Part shown: piece after piece, positions 30,411-37,613 of the stretch
How positions within the stretch are numbered: position 1 is the first letter of the stretch
How the letters are laid out: each line of letters opens with the position of its first letter
Assembly (NCBI GenBank): GCA_029245345.1
Contig: JAQWPM010000021.1
Location: 434,001 to 498,000 of the forward strand
Origin: Longimicrobiales bacterium
GTDB taxonomy: Bacteria; Gemmatimonadota; Gemmatimonadetes; Longimicrobiales; Gaopeijiaceae
Direction: 5' to 3'
Length of the DNA stretch: 64,000 bases
The notes under the pieces: generated by a model
Databases searched by the model: none
Seen by the model: the letters and a program-made list of their open reading frames with translations, nothing else
What the model was told of the DNA's origin: nothing
Translations under genes and position numbers: made by a program

Positions 30411-32798
30411 CTAGCCGACGTGCTGGTCAAGGCGGCCGTGGGCGCGTTCGCGACCCTCGAGTTCCGCCAGAATGATGTCAGGTGTCAGCGGTGTGCGGCA
30501 CAGACACTGGCCACCCATCGCGTCCGCGACGGCCGTCGTAAGAGCGGCTGCGCCTGCGCCGACAGGGGGTTCACCGATCCCCTTCGCTCCGACGGGAGAC
30601 TGTGGATCTGGAATTCCGACAGCGCCCCACTTCAAATCAGGCGGCACGTCGAGGATGCCAGGAGGGCGAGCCGTGTAAAAACGCTTCGCGAACGGTACGC
30701 CGTATTGCGGATCGAAGACCCAGCGTTGGGTCATGGCCATACCCATGCCTTGGATACTCCCGCCAAAGACCTGAGCACCAAGACTTCGCGGGTGGATCAC
30801 CGTGCCGCAGTCCGTGATGCCGACGTATTCCTTGAGGTCTACGACGCCCGTTTCGATGTCGAGTTCGACCAACGCGAAGCCAGCAACCCACGAGTAGATC
30901 CCGCCCTCACCACCGTAGTTGTCTTTGGCGACGCCCATGAGCCCTGTCCCGGCCAAACCCTCGGCGGCGGGCACCGTCTCTGGATGGATATCTTCCGGGA
31001 GGTCGTGGCCATCGAACGCACCACCTGCGGCAATCGCAGCCTGCGCGATCTGAGCAAATGTCATGCTGCCACCTGGCCCTGACACCCTGCCGTTGTCCAC
31101 GCTATACGCGCCGGGTGATCCGCCCATTCGTCGGGCTGCCAGGCGCTGGATTTTATCCAGCGCGTCCATGGCCGCAGCGTGGTTCGCACGAGTGTGCGCG
31201 TGGGTCGTTTGAGAGCCCGCCTGCACGGAGCTGCGCGGCATACCTTGGCTTGAGTTGCCCCATACGATCTCGACTTGATCCCAGTTGAGTCCGAGGATCT
31301 CAGCTGCAGGGCGAGCCGTGTCGGCAATCGAGTGCGTGCCGAGGTTACCGATGCCCTGGTGGACGTACAGCTTTCCGTCCGGGCGGATCATCATGAGGCC
31401 ATCGAAGCCGCGAGAACCCGCCGTATAAGGCGACAGTCCGATCCCGATCCCGGTGACCTTCGTGCCTTCTTGCCGACCCGACAGCTCCAGCTTGCCCTGC
31501 CAGTCGAACATCTCGGCGCCCATGACGAGCGCCTCCTTGGCATGAACACTCGTGAGCGTCGAGTCGCGCGGTCCGAATACCACATCGCCCTCGGGTGCGT
31601 TTAGCATCCTGATGTCGTATCGATCGATCCCCAGCTCTCGAGCGGCCTTGTCCAGCATCGGCTCGAGCATCGAGATGATCTGTGCGCCACCCGGTCCGCG
31701 CTGAGCAGCCTTGGGCGGCGTGTTCGTATACATCGATACTGAACGGAAGCGCATGTTCTGCGGCGTGTAGACGAGGTCGGCGATCATCCCGGCAGAGCCG
31801 TTGTCCCCCGACCCGTATGCGCCACCCTCTTCCACAATGAAGAGGTCGATCCCCGTGCATTTACCGTCTGCTTGAAACGCCATCTTCACCCATGACTGGA
31901 AGCCGGGGCGTGCGCGACCATAGTAGTGCTCTTCAGCCCGGGTCACGCGGTGCATGACCGGCCGGTTGATCTTCCGCGAGAAGAACGCCGGGAGCTGCAT
32001 GACGGTGGAACCTGAGATCTTGGACCCGAACCCACCGCCGCAGTACTCGGCGACAAGAATCACATTTTCGGGATCCATATCCAGGGCCCGCGCCAGGCCG
32101 AACTTCGTCCTCTGGGCACTCTGGGTTGATACGTGAGCGTAGAGTTTGCCGTTCTCCCAATAGGCCATAGTGGAGCGCGGCTCCATGGGATCGTGTGTAA
32201 GCGACTGGTGCACGATCTGTTCGTCGATGATGACGTCCGCCGCAGCGAACGCAGCATCGGGGTCGCCCTTGCTCCATTCACTGACGGCCTGGGCATCGGG
32301 CATTTGGCCAGCATCGATGGCCTCGAAGTCTGCCTCGGTCCATTTCACATCGGTCCACTCATCGTCCGCGAACCGGTTTCCCTCCGAATATGCGTTCGGC
32401 CCACCGGGACGAAGCGAGTCGAGCGGGTCGATCACAAACGGGAGTGGCTCGAGATCGAGGTCGATCATCTCGATGGCTGCGGCCGCGAGTTCTTCGGTTT
32501 CGGCAGCAATCGCGAGAATGGGCTCGCCCTCGTAATGCGGCTCGTCGGTGAGAACCGCCTCGCGGGGTCCATCTCGCTGCGGAACGTCCTCCGCTCTGAG
32601 AATGCCTACGACACCTGGCATTGCCAGAGCACGCGTCGCGTCGACGCCTCGAACTCGGCAGTGCGGCATCGGACTGAGGAGGAGTTTGGCGAAGACCATG
32701 CCGTCGCGGCGGAAGTCCTCCGAGTACTTGGCTCGACCCGTGATCTTCGCGATGAGGTCCGGGGGCGCGATGTCGGTTCCAATCAGTTTCTCGGCCAT
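30411..32798 (-). CDS. Molybdenum hydroxylase catalytic subunit (xanthine dehydrogenase/aldehyde oxidase family)
   Basis: A 795-residue large subunit. The N-terminal aldehyde-oxidase domain opens GRAKYSEDFRRDGMVFAKLL. Molybdopterin cytosine dinucleotide-binding segments include EYCGGGFGSKI and the C-terminal GAKGIGEPPVGAGAAALTTAV, whose Glu is the catalytic base of the family. No signal peptide is present; it probably rides through the Tat system with the 2Fe-2S subunit. It resembles the YagR/PaoC type of periplasmic aldehyde dehydrogenase. Substrate is an aldehyde or N-heterocycle, not resolvable here. Confidence 0.9.
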   Translation of the reverse strand: MAEKLIGTDIAPPDLIAKITGRAKYSEDFRRDGMVFAKLLLSPMPHCRVRGVDATRALAMPGVVGILRAEDVPQRDGPREAVLTDEPHYEGEPILAIAAETEELAAAAIEMIDLDLEPLPFVIDPLDSLRPGGPNAYSEGNRFADDEWTDVKWTEADFEAIDAGQMPDAQAVSEWSKGDPDAAFAAADVIIDEQIVHQSLTHDPMEPRSTMAYWENGKLYAHVSTQSAQRTKFGLARALDMDPENVILVAEYCGGGFGSKISGSTVMQLPAFFSRKINRPVMHRVTRAEEHYYGRARPGFQSWVKMAFQADGKCTGIDLFIVEEGGAYGSGDNGSAGMIADLVYTPQNMRFRSVSMYTNTPPKAAQRGPGGAQIISMLEPMLDKAARELGIDRYDIRMLNAPEGDVVFGPRDSTLTSVHAKEALVMGAEMFDWQGKLELSGRQEGTKVTGIGIGLSPYTAGSRGFDGLMMIRPDGKLYVHQGIGNLGTHSIADTARPAAEILGLNWDQVEIVWGNSSQGMPRSSVQAGSQTTHAHTRANHAAAMDALDKIQRLAARRMGGSPGAYSVDNGRVSGPGGSMTFAQIAQAAIAAGGAFDGHDLPEDIHPETVPAAEGLAGTGLMGVAKDNYGGEGGIYSWVAGFALVELDIETGVVDLKEYVGITDCGTVIHPRSLGAQVFGGSIQGMGMAMTQRWVFDPQYGVPFAKRFYTARPPGILDVPPDLKWGAVGIPDPQSPVGAKGIGEPPVGAGAAALTTAVADAMGGQCLCRTPLTPDIILAELEGRERAHGRLDQHVG

Positions 32799-32810
32799 AT
32801 CGATCTCCTC

Positions 32811-33443
32811 CTAGGCGCGCTGTGCGAGTTCAGAAGCTCGCATCGCGCAGTTGAGGATTTTGTCGTAGTCGGCGCACCGGCAGAGATTGCCTGACAACGC
32901 CTGTGCGGCCTCTTCGCGGGTCGGCGTCGGGTTCTCGTCGAGCATGGCGGTCATGCTCATGATGAAACCCGGAGCACAAAACGCGCACTGGAAGCCCCCC
33001 TCTTCGACAACGGCTTGCTGTACGGTACTGAGTTCGCCGGTCTCTGCATCCTGGAGGCCCTCGATGGTAGTCACCGCTCTGCCACGTACCTGATGGGTAA
33101 GCATCGAGCATGCATACTGGTTGACTCCATCGACCAACACCGTGCACGCACCACATTCCGCTCGGTCACAGCCGAGCTTGGTGCCGGTGAGGTTGAGTCG
33201 ATATCGGAGCGTCATCGCCAGCGTCTCGTTCGGCAGAATGTCCACCGGACGGTCCTGGCCGTTCACGCGCAGGGTAATCAGGCGTTCGGCCGCACCCGGC
33301 ATGGTCTGGGCTGACGCCAGACCCGGGCGGCCAAGGAACTGGCTGGTAGTTGATGCGGTCGCGCCAACGGCGATCACACCCTTGATGAAAGTCCGCCTGG
33401 AAAACTTGGTCTCCACCAACTCTACTGAATCCGCATCACTCAT
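32811..33443 (-). CDS. Molybdenum hydroxylase 2Fe-2S subunit with Tat signal
   Basis: ATG 33443 (210 residues) is chosen over an open frame reaching 33770: AGGAG precedes it and the twin-arginine signal KFSRRTFIKGVIAVGA begins at residue 13. The plant-type 2Fe-2S site is C92-x4-C97-x2-C100 with C112, and the second cluster is CAFCAPGFIMS then CRCADY. It is the first gene of the run 2Fe-2S, Mo, FAD, cytochrome b. The Tat signal shows that the assembled enzyme acts in the periplasm, as PaoABC does. Confidence 0.92.
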   Translation of the reverse strand: MSDADSVELVETKFSRRTFIKGVIAVGATASTTSQFLGRPGLASAQTMPGAAERLITLRVNGQDRPVDILPNETLAMTLRYRLNLTGTKLGCDRAECGACTVLVDGVNQYACSMLTHQVRGRAVTTIEGLQDAETGELSTVQQAVVEEGGFQCAFCAPGFIMSMTAMLDENPTPTREEAAQALSGNLCRCADYDKILNCAMRASELAQRA

Positions 33444-33621
33444 CGAGATGCTCCTACAAATGGGACGTCCGAAGGCTGCGGAAGAGGCCCAGCAACCTTG
33501 ACCGTTCGCGGCATAATACGGCGCGAGGCCCAGTCCCGCACGACCCAGTCCGTTGGTTGGTTGAGCGCGCTCCCCGGGGCCGGGGGCTGGACTGAAGCAG
33601 CACCTCGCACAAAAATCCGGC

Positions 33622-34132
33622 GTGAACTTTTCAAAGCCACAGAGCGCAGCGTTCATCGCGCTCGCCGGAGCGGCGCTCGTGTCGTTTCCAGCAGCCGCGC
33701 AAACACCTTCGTTCGGGCCCCTTACCTTCAAAGAAGGTGGCCCGCTCCACAGCATCTTCTTCAATCCCATGACCGAGCGATTGGAGACCGTCGAGCCGAG
33801 GGCCTGGCACTTCCACGGGACCGCATCCGGAGCTACGCTCCGATCTTGACTTAGACGGAATCCTGAGCTCCGGCGCGGCCTTCTTCATGCTGGGCGCAGA
33901 ACACTCGATGGGGGACAACTTCTCCGCGCTAATCCAGTACTCGGCGGGGACTCCCGTCTTACGGGGTTTCAGAAACCGCGAAGTGGATCAAGCGGCGGCA
34001 AACCTCGTGTTCGGGCTCGCTGGCCGGGTGGGTCCGGTATCGAGCTGGGAGGCGAGTTTCCAGGAGGATGTCCCAGCTGACACGCTCGCGATCGATTGTA
34101 CGCTGGGAGCGCGGCTGAGTCTGGCCTGGTAG
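33622..34132 (+). pseudogene. DUF3187-like barrel gene with internal deletion and frameshift
   Basis: A signal peptide starting at GTG 33622 (ALAGAALVSFPAAAQTP) is followed by FGPLTFKEGGPLHSIFFNP and stops at 33849. The other half of a related protein continues in the next frame: ELRSDLDLDGILSSGAAFF, a LRGFRNREVDQAAANLVFG strand pair and a terminal SFQEDVPADTLAIDCTLGA strand to the stop at 34132. DUF3187 proteins are ~330-380 residues; only ~160 remain, so the middle has been deleted and the frame shifted. The family name is a recollection of motif style. Confidence 0.65.
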
Positions 34133-35365
34133 CTAGGTCCGCTTAAGCACCAGGGTCGCATTCGACCCGCCGAAAGCGAACGAGTTCGACAGGGCGACCT
34201 TCATTTCGGGGGCTGCTCGCCCCACGCGTGGAACGAGATCAATGTCGGTGTCGGGCGTGGGGGCCTCCAAATGTGCGGTCGGGGGGATTTGGCCCAGCTT
34301 CAAAGCGAAGGCGGTCAGGACACATTCAAGTGCGCCGGCCGCGCCCACGAGATGCCCGTGAACCGACTTGGTCGAGCTCACGGCTACGCCCGGGGCGCCT
34401 GGCCCGAAGACACGGGCCATCACGTCGAGTTCGACTGCGTCCCCGGCCAGCGTGCCCGTGCCATGCGCGTTCACATATCCGACATCGCGAGCATCGACGC
34501 CAGCATCGGCCAGGGCGGCCCGCACCGCTCGCTCCTGACCATCTGCATCCGGCTCAGTGAGATTGTGGGCATCACTGGAGGCACCGTAACCGACGATTTC
34601 CGCGATGGGATCGGCGCCTCGCTCAGCGGCAACCTCCTCACTCTCGAGGACCAGGACCACGGATCCCTCCCCGAGCACGAGACCCGTGCGGTCCTTGTCG
34701 AAGGGTCGACTCGACGCCTGAGCGCCGTTCGGATGGGGCGACGCCATCACCCCTAGGCGCTGCCAGGCAGCCACCGACCCGTCGTTGAGCATCGCCTCCG
34801 AGCCCCCTGCCAACACTCGGTCGATATATCCGTCGCGAATCGCCCGAAATGCTTCTCCAATCGCTACCGATGACGAAGCGCACGCGACTGAGAAGGTGTG
34901 GGATGGCCCCCGGGCACCGAATCGCATCGACATGTGAGAAGCGGGTCCGCTTGCCATGATCAAAGGCACTGTGACGGGATTAAGCCGCCGACTCTTCCGA
35001 ACGAAGTACACGCGATATGCGTCTTGTAGAACTTCAGATCCTCCAAGTCCGCATCCCATATAGACGCCTGTGTCCTGAAGGGACTGGGTACCGCCTAAGA
35101 GTCCGGTGGCCTCCAGCGCATCATGCGTGGCACACACAGCCATCTGCGCCGCTCGGGACTGCAGCCGGGCCTGCGCCTTGGAAATACGAGGAGACGGGTC
35201 GAAGTCGGACAGTGCGAGGAGAGCATCGCCGCCGAATTCGTCCGTGCCGGTCCGGCAGAGACGTACAGCCGACTCGCCTGCGAACACCGCATCGAAGACC
35301 GCACGAGGATCGCTCCCGTGCGGGGACACCATCCCTACGCTCGAAATGAAGACCCGGCGCGGCAC
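34133..35365 (-). CDS. Beta-ketoacyl-ACP synthase (FabF/KAS II type)
   Basis: A 410-residue thiolase-fold condensing enzyme with the complete Cys-His-His triad: C162 in FSVACASSSVAIG, H302 in VNAHGTGTLAGD and H337 in SSTKSVHGHLVGAAG. The active-site Phe-gating segment at the end (SNSFAFGGSNATLVL) is conserved. It condenses malonyl-ACP with an acyl-ACP. It lies nine bases after an acyl carrier protein gene on the same strand. No other fatty acid genes are adjacent, so this pair could serve a specialised acyl chain rather than bulk lipid synthesis. Confidence 0.92.
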   Translation of the reverse strand: MPRRVFISSVGMVSPHGSDPRAVFDAVFAGESAVRLCRTGTDEFGGDALLALSDFDPSPRISKAQARLQSRAAQMAVCATHDALEATGLLGGTQSLQDTGVYMGCGLGGSEVLQDAYRVYFVRKSRRLNPVTVPLIMASGPASHMSMRFGARGPSHTFSVACASSSVAIGEAFRAIRDGYIDRVLAGGSEAMLNDGSVAAWQRLGVMASPHPNGAQASSRPFDKDRTGLVLGEGSVVLVLESEEVAAERGADPIAEIVGYGASSDAHNLTEPDADGQERAVRAALADAGVDARDVGYVNAHGTGTLAGDAVELDVMARVFGPGAPGVAVSSTKSVHGHLVGAAGALECVLTAFALKLGQIPPTAHLEAPTPDTDIDLVPRVGRAAPEMKVALSNSFAFGGSNATLVLKRT

Positions 35366-35374
35366 CCTGAACCG

Positions 35375-35626
35375 TTATCCCTTCTCGGCAATCAGCGTGT
35401 CGACGAGTGCCGCCGCTTCTCCGAGCGTAGCAAACTCAGCACGTTCCTCGGGCACCTCGATCTCGAATTCGTCCTCGATACAGAAGAGAAACTCGACGAC
35501 CATGAGGGAGTCCAGCCCCAACTCGGCCATCGACGCATCCGGGCGAATTACGGCCTCATCAACTTCATATTCCTCCGCGAGAATTTTGGCGATGTGGTCG
35601 TAAACGCTCACCTGGAGGGGCTCCAA
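35375..35626 (-). CDS. Acyl carrier protein
   Basis: An 83-residue acidic four-helix protein with the phosphopantetheine site Ser40 in AELGLDSLMVVEF. The family consensus Asp-Ser-Leu is intact. It has a slightly longer C-terminal helix (GEAAALVDTLIAEKG). It immediately precedes the ketosynthase gene, so it is probably the dedicated carrier for that enzyme. It differs from housekeeping AcpP (usually Asp-Ser-Leu-Asp) in having Met-Val after the motif. Confidence 0.9.
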   Translation of the reverse strand: MEPLQVSVYDHIAKILAEEYEVDEAVIRPDASMAELGLDSLMVVEFLFCIEDEFEIEVPEERAEFATLGEAAALVDTLIAEKG

Positions 35627-35724
35627 TAAGCTAGGAAGTTCAAGCCGATGAATCAGCCAGAAAACTAGCTCTTATTCGATTGCCGAAGGAGCTAGCTCGG
35701 ACTTTACCCCGTCAACCGCTCGGC

Positions 35725-36225
35725 CTAGCGGTAGTTCCCGAACTGGAGTTCGACGCCGTAGTCCTTGGACCTCACGAACGTGATGATCTCCTGCAGGGTG
35801 TCACGACTGGGCGCCGTGACACGGACTTCTTCGCCCTGGATTGATACCTGGACCTTCTTGAAGCCGGCGTCCTTGATGTCTCTGGACATTCGTTTGGCGC
35901 TTTCTTGGTCGATTCCCTGCTTGAGCCCAATCGACTGGCGAGCCCGACCCAGCGAGCCCAGCTCCACGTCCCCTTCGTCCATGTTCTTCACCGGGACACC
36001 ACGGCGGATCAGTTTTTCGCGAAGCACCCCGATGACGGCCTGAAGTTTGTACTCGTCATCCGCGTCCACCTTCACCGCACCGGCGGCGCGATCGAACTCG
36101 ATCGTGCATTTCGTGCCCTTGAAGTCGTATCGCGTCGCGATCTCCTTGTTCGCCATGTTCACCGCGTTGTCGACCTCTTGTAGGTCCACGCTGGTTGAGA
36201 TGTCGAAGGAAGCGTTCTTGGCCAT
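35725..36225 (-). CDS. YajQ-family nucleotide-binding protein
   Basis: A 166-residue protein with the YajQ layout: FDISTSVDLQEVDNAVNMA, then RYDFKGTKCTIEF, and a second half ending VRVTAPSRDTLQEIITFVRS. Members have two ferredoxin-like halves and some bind cyclic di-GMP. The ATG is at 36225. It is monocistronic here. The family call is secure; cyclic di-GMP binding is an extrapolation. Confidence 0.93.
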   Translation of the reverse strand: MAKNASFDISTSVDLQEVDNAVNMANKEIATRYDFKGTKCTIEFDRAAGAVKVDADDEYKLQAVIGVLREKLIRRGVPVKNMDEGDVELGSLGRARQSIGLKQGIDQESAKRMSRDIKDAGFKKVQVSIQGEEVRVTAPSRDTLQEIITFVRSKDYGVELQFGNYR

Positions 36226-36710
36226 GTCATCGAAGTGTCAGGGTGAGGCGCAGTTGCGAAGTCCCATGGAGACTAGCGAGACTCGCCCAATATGGAATCG
36301 CAGACTTCTGCATGGCACCCGGGCTGACTGTGTCTCGTCCGGGAGTATTGTGATTGCGCAGGTCGCCGTCCCGCTGGAACAAGGGATCACGGCACATGCC
36401 TCGCAAAATTCGGAAACACCCGGCGTGTCCCCAACGACAATGCGCAACGGTGTCCCACACCGGGGATCCTGGCCCAGAAGCGGAGGGGTTGACCCTGCGG
36501 GGCCCCCTGGGGTTCGTGCCCGCGACGCTGCGCCTCCTAGCCACGCTCGTGAGCGACGTGCCGGCCACTTCGCTCACGAGCTCCAGCGACTTCCCCTCTG
36601 GTCGAGGCTTTTCTTCGTCGGCCGAAAGCCAAGACACCTCGGGGACGACGCTCGACTGCGGCCCCGAGGGCGTCCGAGGCCAGGGCTTCCATCGCCCTGA
36701 CATGGTCCTT
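36226..36710. other. Gene-poor stretch, no supported feature
   Basis: Open frames on both strands here are rich in Arg, Ser and Pro and show no domain, signal or ribosome binding site. I see no coding or RNA feature. Confidence 0.4.
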
Positions 36711-36925
36711 CTAGGCTAGCTGAACCAGGGATGGTTCGATGGAAACGGTCGCGACCCCTTGGAAGACATCCACGGTGACATTCGCCGAAACAGCGTCGGC
36801 GGCAGCCTGGATTGTGGCCGGCCCATTCCCGGTCGCCGTGACCATACGTTGCAGGGTGCCGCCGCGGCTCTTAACGCGAGCCGTGCTCGTCTTAGTGAGC
36901 GCAGCGAACAAAGTCGGTAACTGTT
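36711..36925 (-). pseudogene. Fragment of Big_2-type Ig-like repeat protein
   Basis: The minus-strand frame ends VTATGNGPATIQAAADAVSA, then NVTVDVFQGVATVSIEPSLV and a TAG. This is the end of one bacterial Ig-like (Big_2) repeat and the first strand of the next, after which the frame stops. The upstream part is garbled. It is a relic of a surface or secreted Ig-repeat protein. Confidence 0.55.
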
Positions 36926-37055
36926 TGTTATTAGGACGCCGGCTCGTGACAGGCCAGACGAATCTCCACGGAGAGGACCGTCACTGTGGTCCGGGACTTG
37001 CAGCTCTTTCCATAGCAAAGCACGCTGCGCCAGCTCGCTGACTAAGGAGAGAATC

Positions 37056-37223
37056 GTGAAGCACGTCTTGAATGCCGTCACACCGATCGGAATCGCCGCG
37101 CTGGGCGGGGCCCTCGCCGTGTTCGGCGCCTATGACGACTCGCCCGGGGGAACGCTCATGGGCTTTGCGCTTGTCCTCGGTGCCATGGCGTTCAGCGCCC
37201 GGAGCGCCCGGCGCAGCCAATAG
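37056..37223 (+). CDS. Small membrane protein, 55 aa
   Basis: GTG 37056 follows AAGGAGAG by five bases. The 55-residue product has two hydrophobic helices (VTPIGIAALGGALAVFGAY and GTLMGFALVLGAMAFSA) joined by a DDSPGG turn, and a basic tail (RSARRSQ), which predicts a two-span hairpin with cytoplasmic ends. Codon usage matches neighbouring genes. It sits between the Big_2 relic and tRNA-Ala. Function unknown. Confidence 0.6.
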   Translation: MKHVLNAVTPIGIAALGGALAVFGAYDDSPGGTLMGFALVLGAMAFSARSARRSQ

Positions 37224-37344
37224 GACCTGCCGGGTTCGTAATAGTGCTGTGAGAGACTCCGCCACTGGCACCTTGGCGCGGCCTGGGGCGCGCGGGTCCT
37301 TCGACACTGTTCGCGTCACTGCTCGTGTGGAGAGACCCGCACGC

Positions 37345-37381
37345 AAAAGCCCCCCAACGCCGCAGGGCGTTGAAGGGCTTC
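37345..37381 (-). terminator. Terminator downstream of tRNA-Ala
   Basis: On the minus strand AAGCCCTTCAACGCC pairs with GGCGTTGGGGGGCTT (one internal mismatch region) and is followed by a TTTT run. It starts 14 bases after the tRNA 3' end. Confidence 0.7.
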
Positions 37382-37394
37382 GTGCTATTCCAAG

Positions 37395-37467
37395 TGGAGC
37401 CAGCCGGGCTCGAACCGGCGACCCCTGCCTTGCAAAGGCAGTGCTCTCCCAACTGAGCTATGGCCCC
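37395..37467 (-). tRNA. tRNA-Ala (anticodon TGC)
   Basis: The 73-nt minus-strand sequence folds as a full cloverleaf: acceptor GGGGCCA with TGGCTCC (one G-T pair), D arm GCTC/GAGC, anticodon arm CTGCC-TTTGCAA-GGCAG with anticodon TGC, and T arm GCCGG-TTCGAGC-CCGGC. The discriminator is A and CCA is not encoded. Confidence 0.97.
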
Positions 37468-37613
37468 ATTTGCGCATCCCACAACCGCTTCGGATGCGGC
37501 GTAAAATGTACCCGAGCATGGAGGTTGTTGGTAGGACCCCTCGCCCGTCCCAAGGGCACCGCCATAGATTCGGCGCCCGGTTGAATCCACTCGCAGAAAA
37601 CCCGGAGGCACTC

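Noticed and set aside
36227-36703. 158-codon minus-strand frame downstream of the Big_2 relic
   Set aside because: No signal, domain, ribosome binding site or protein-like composition.
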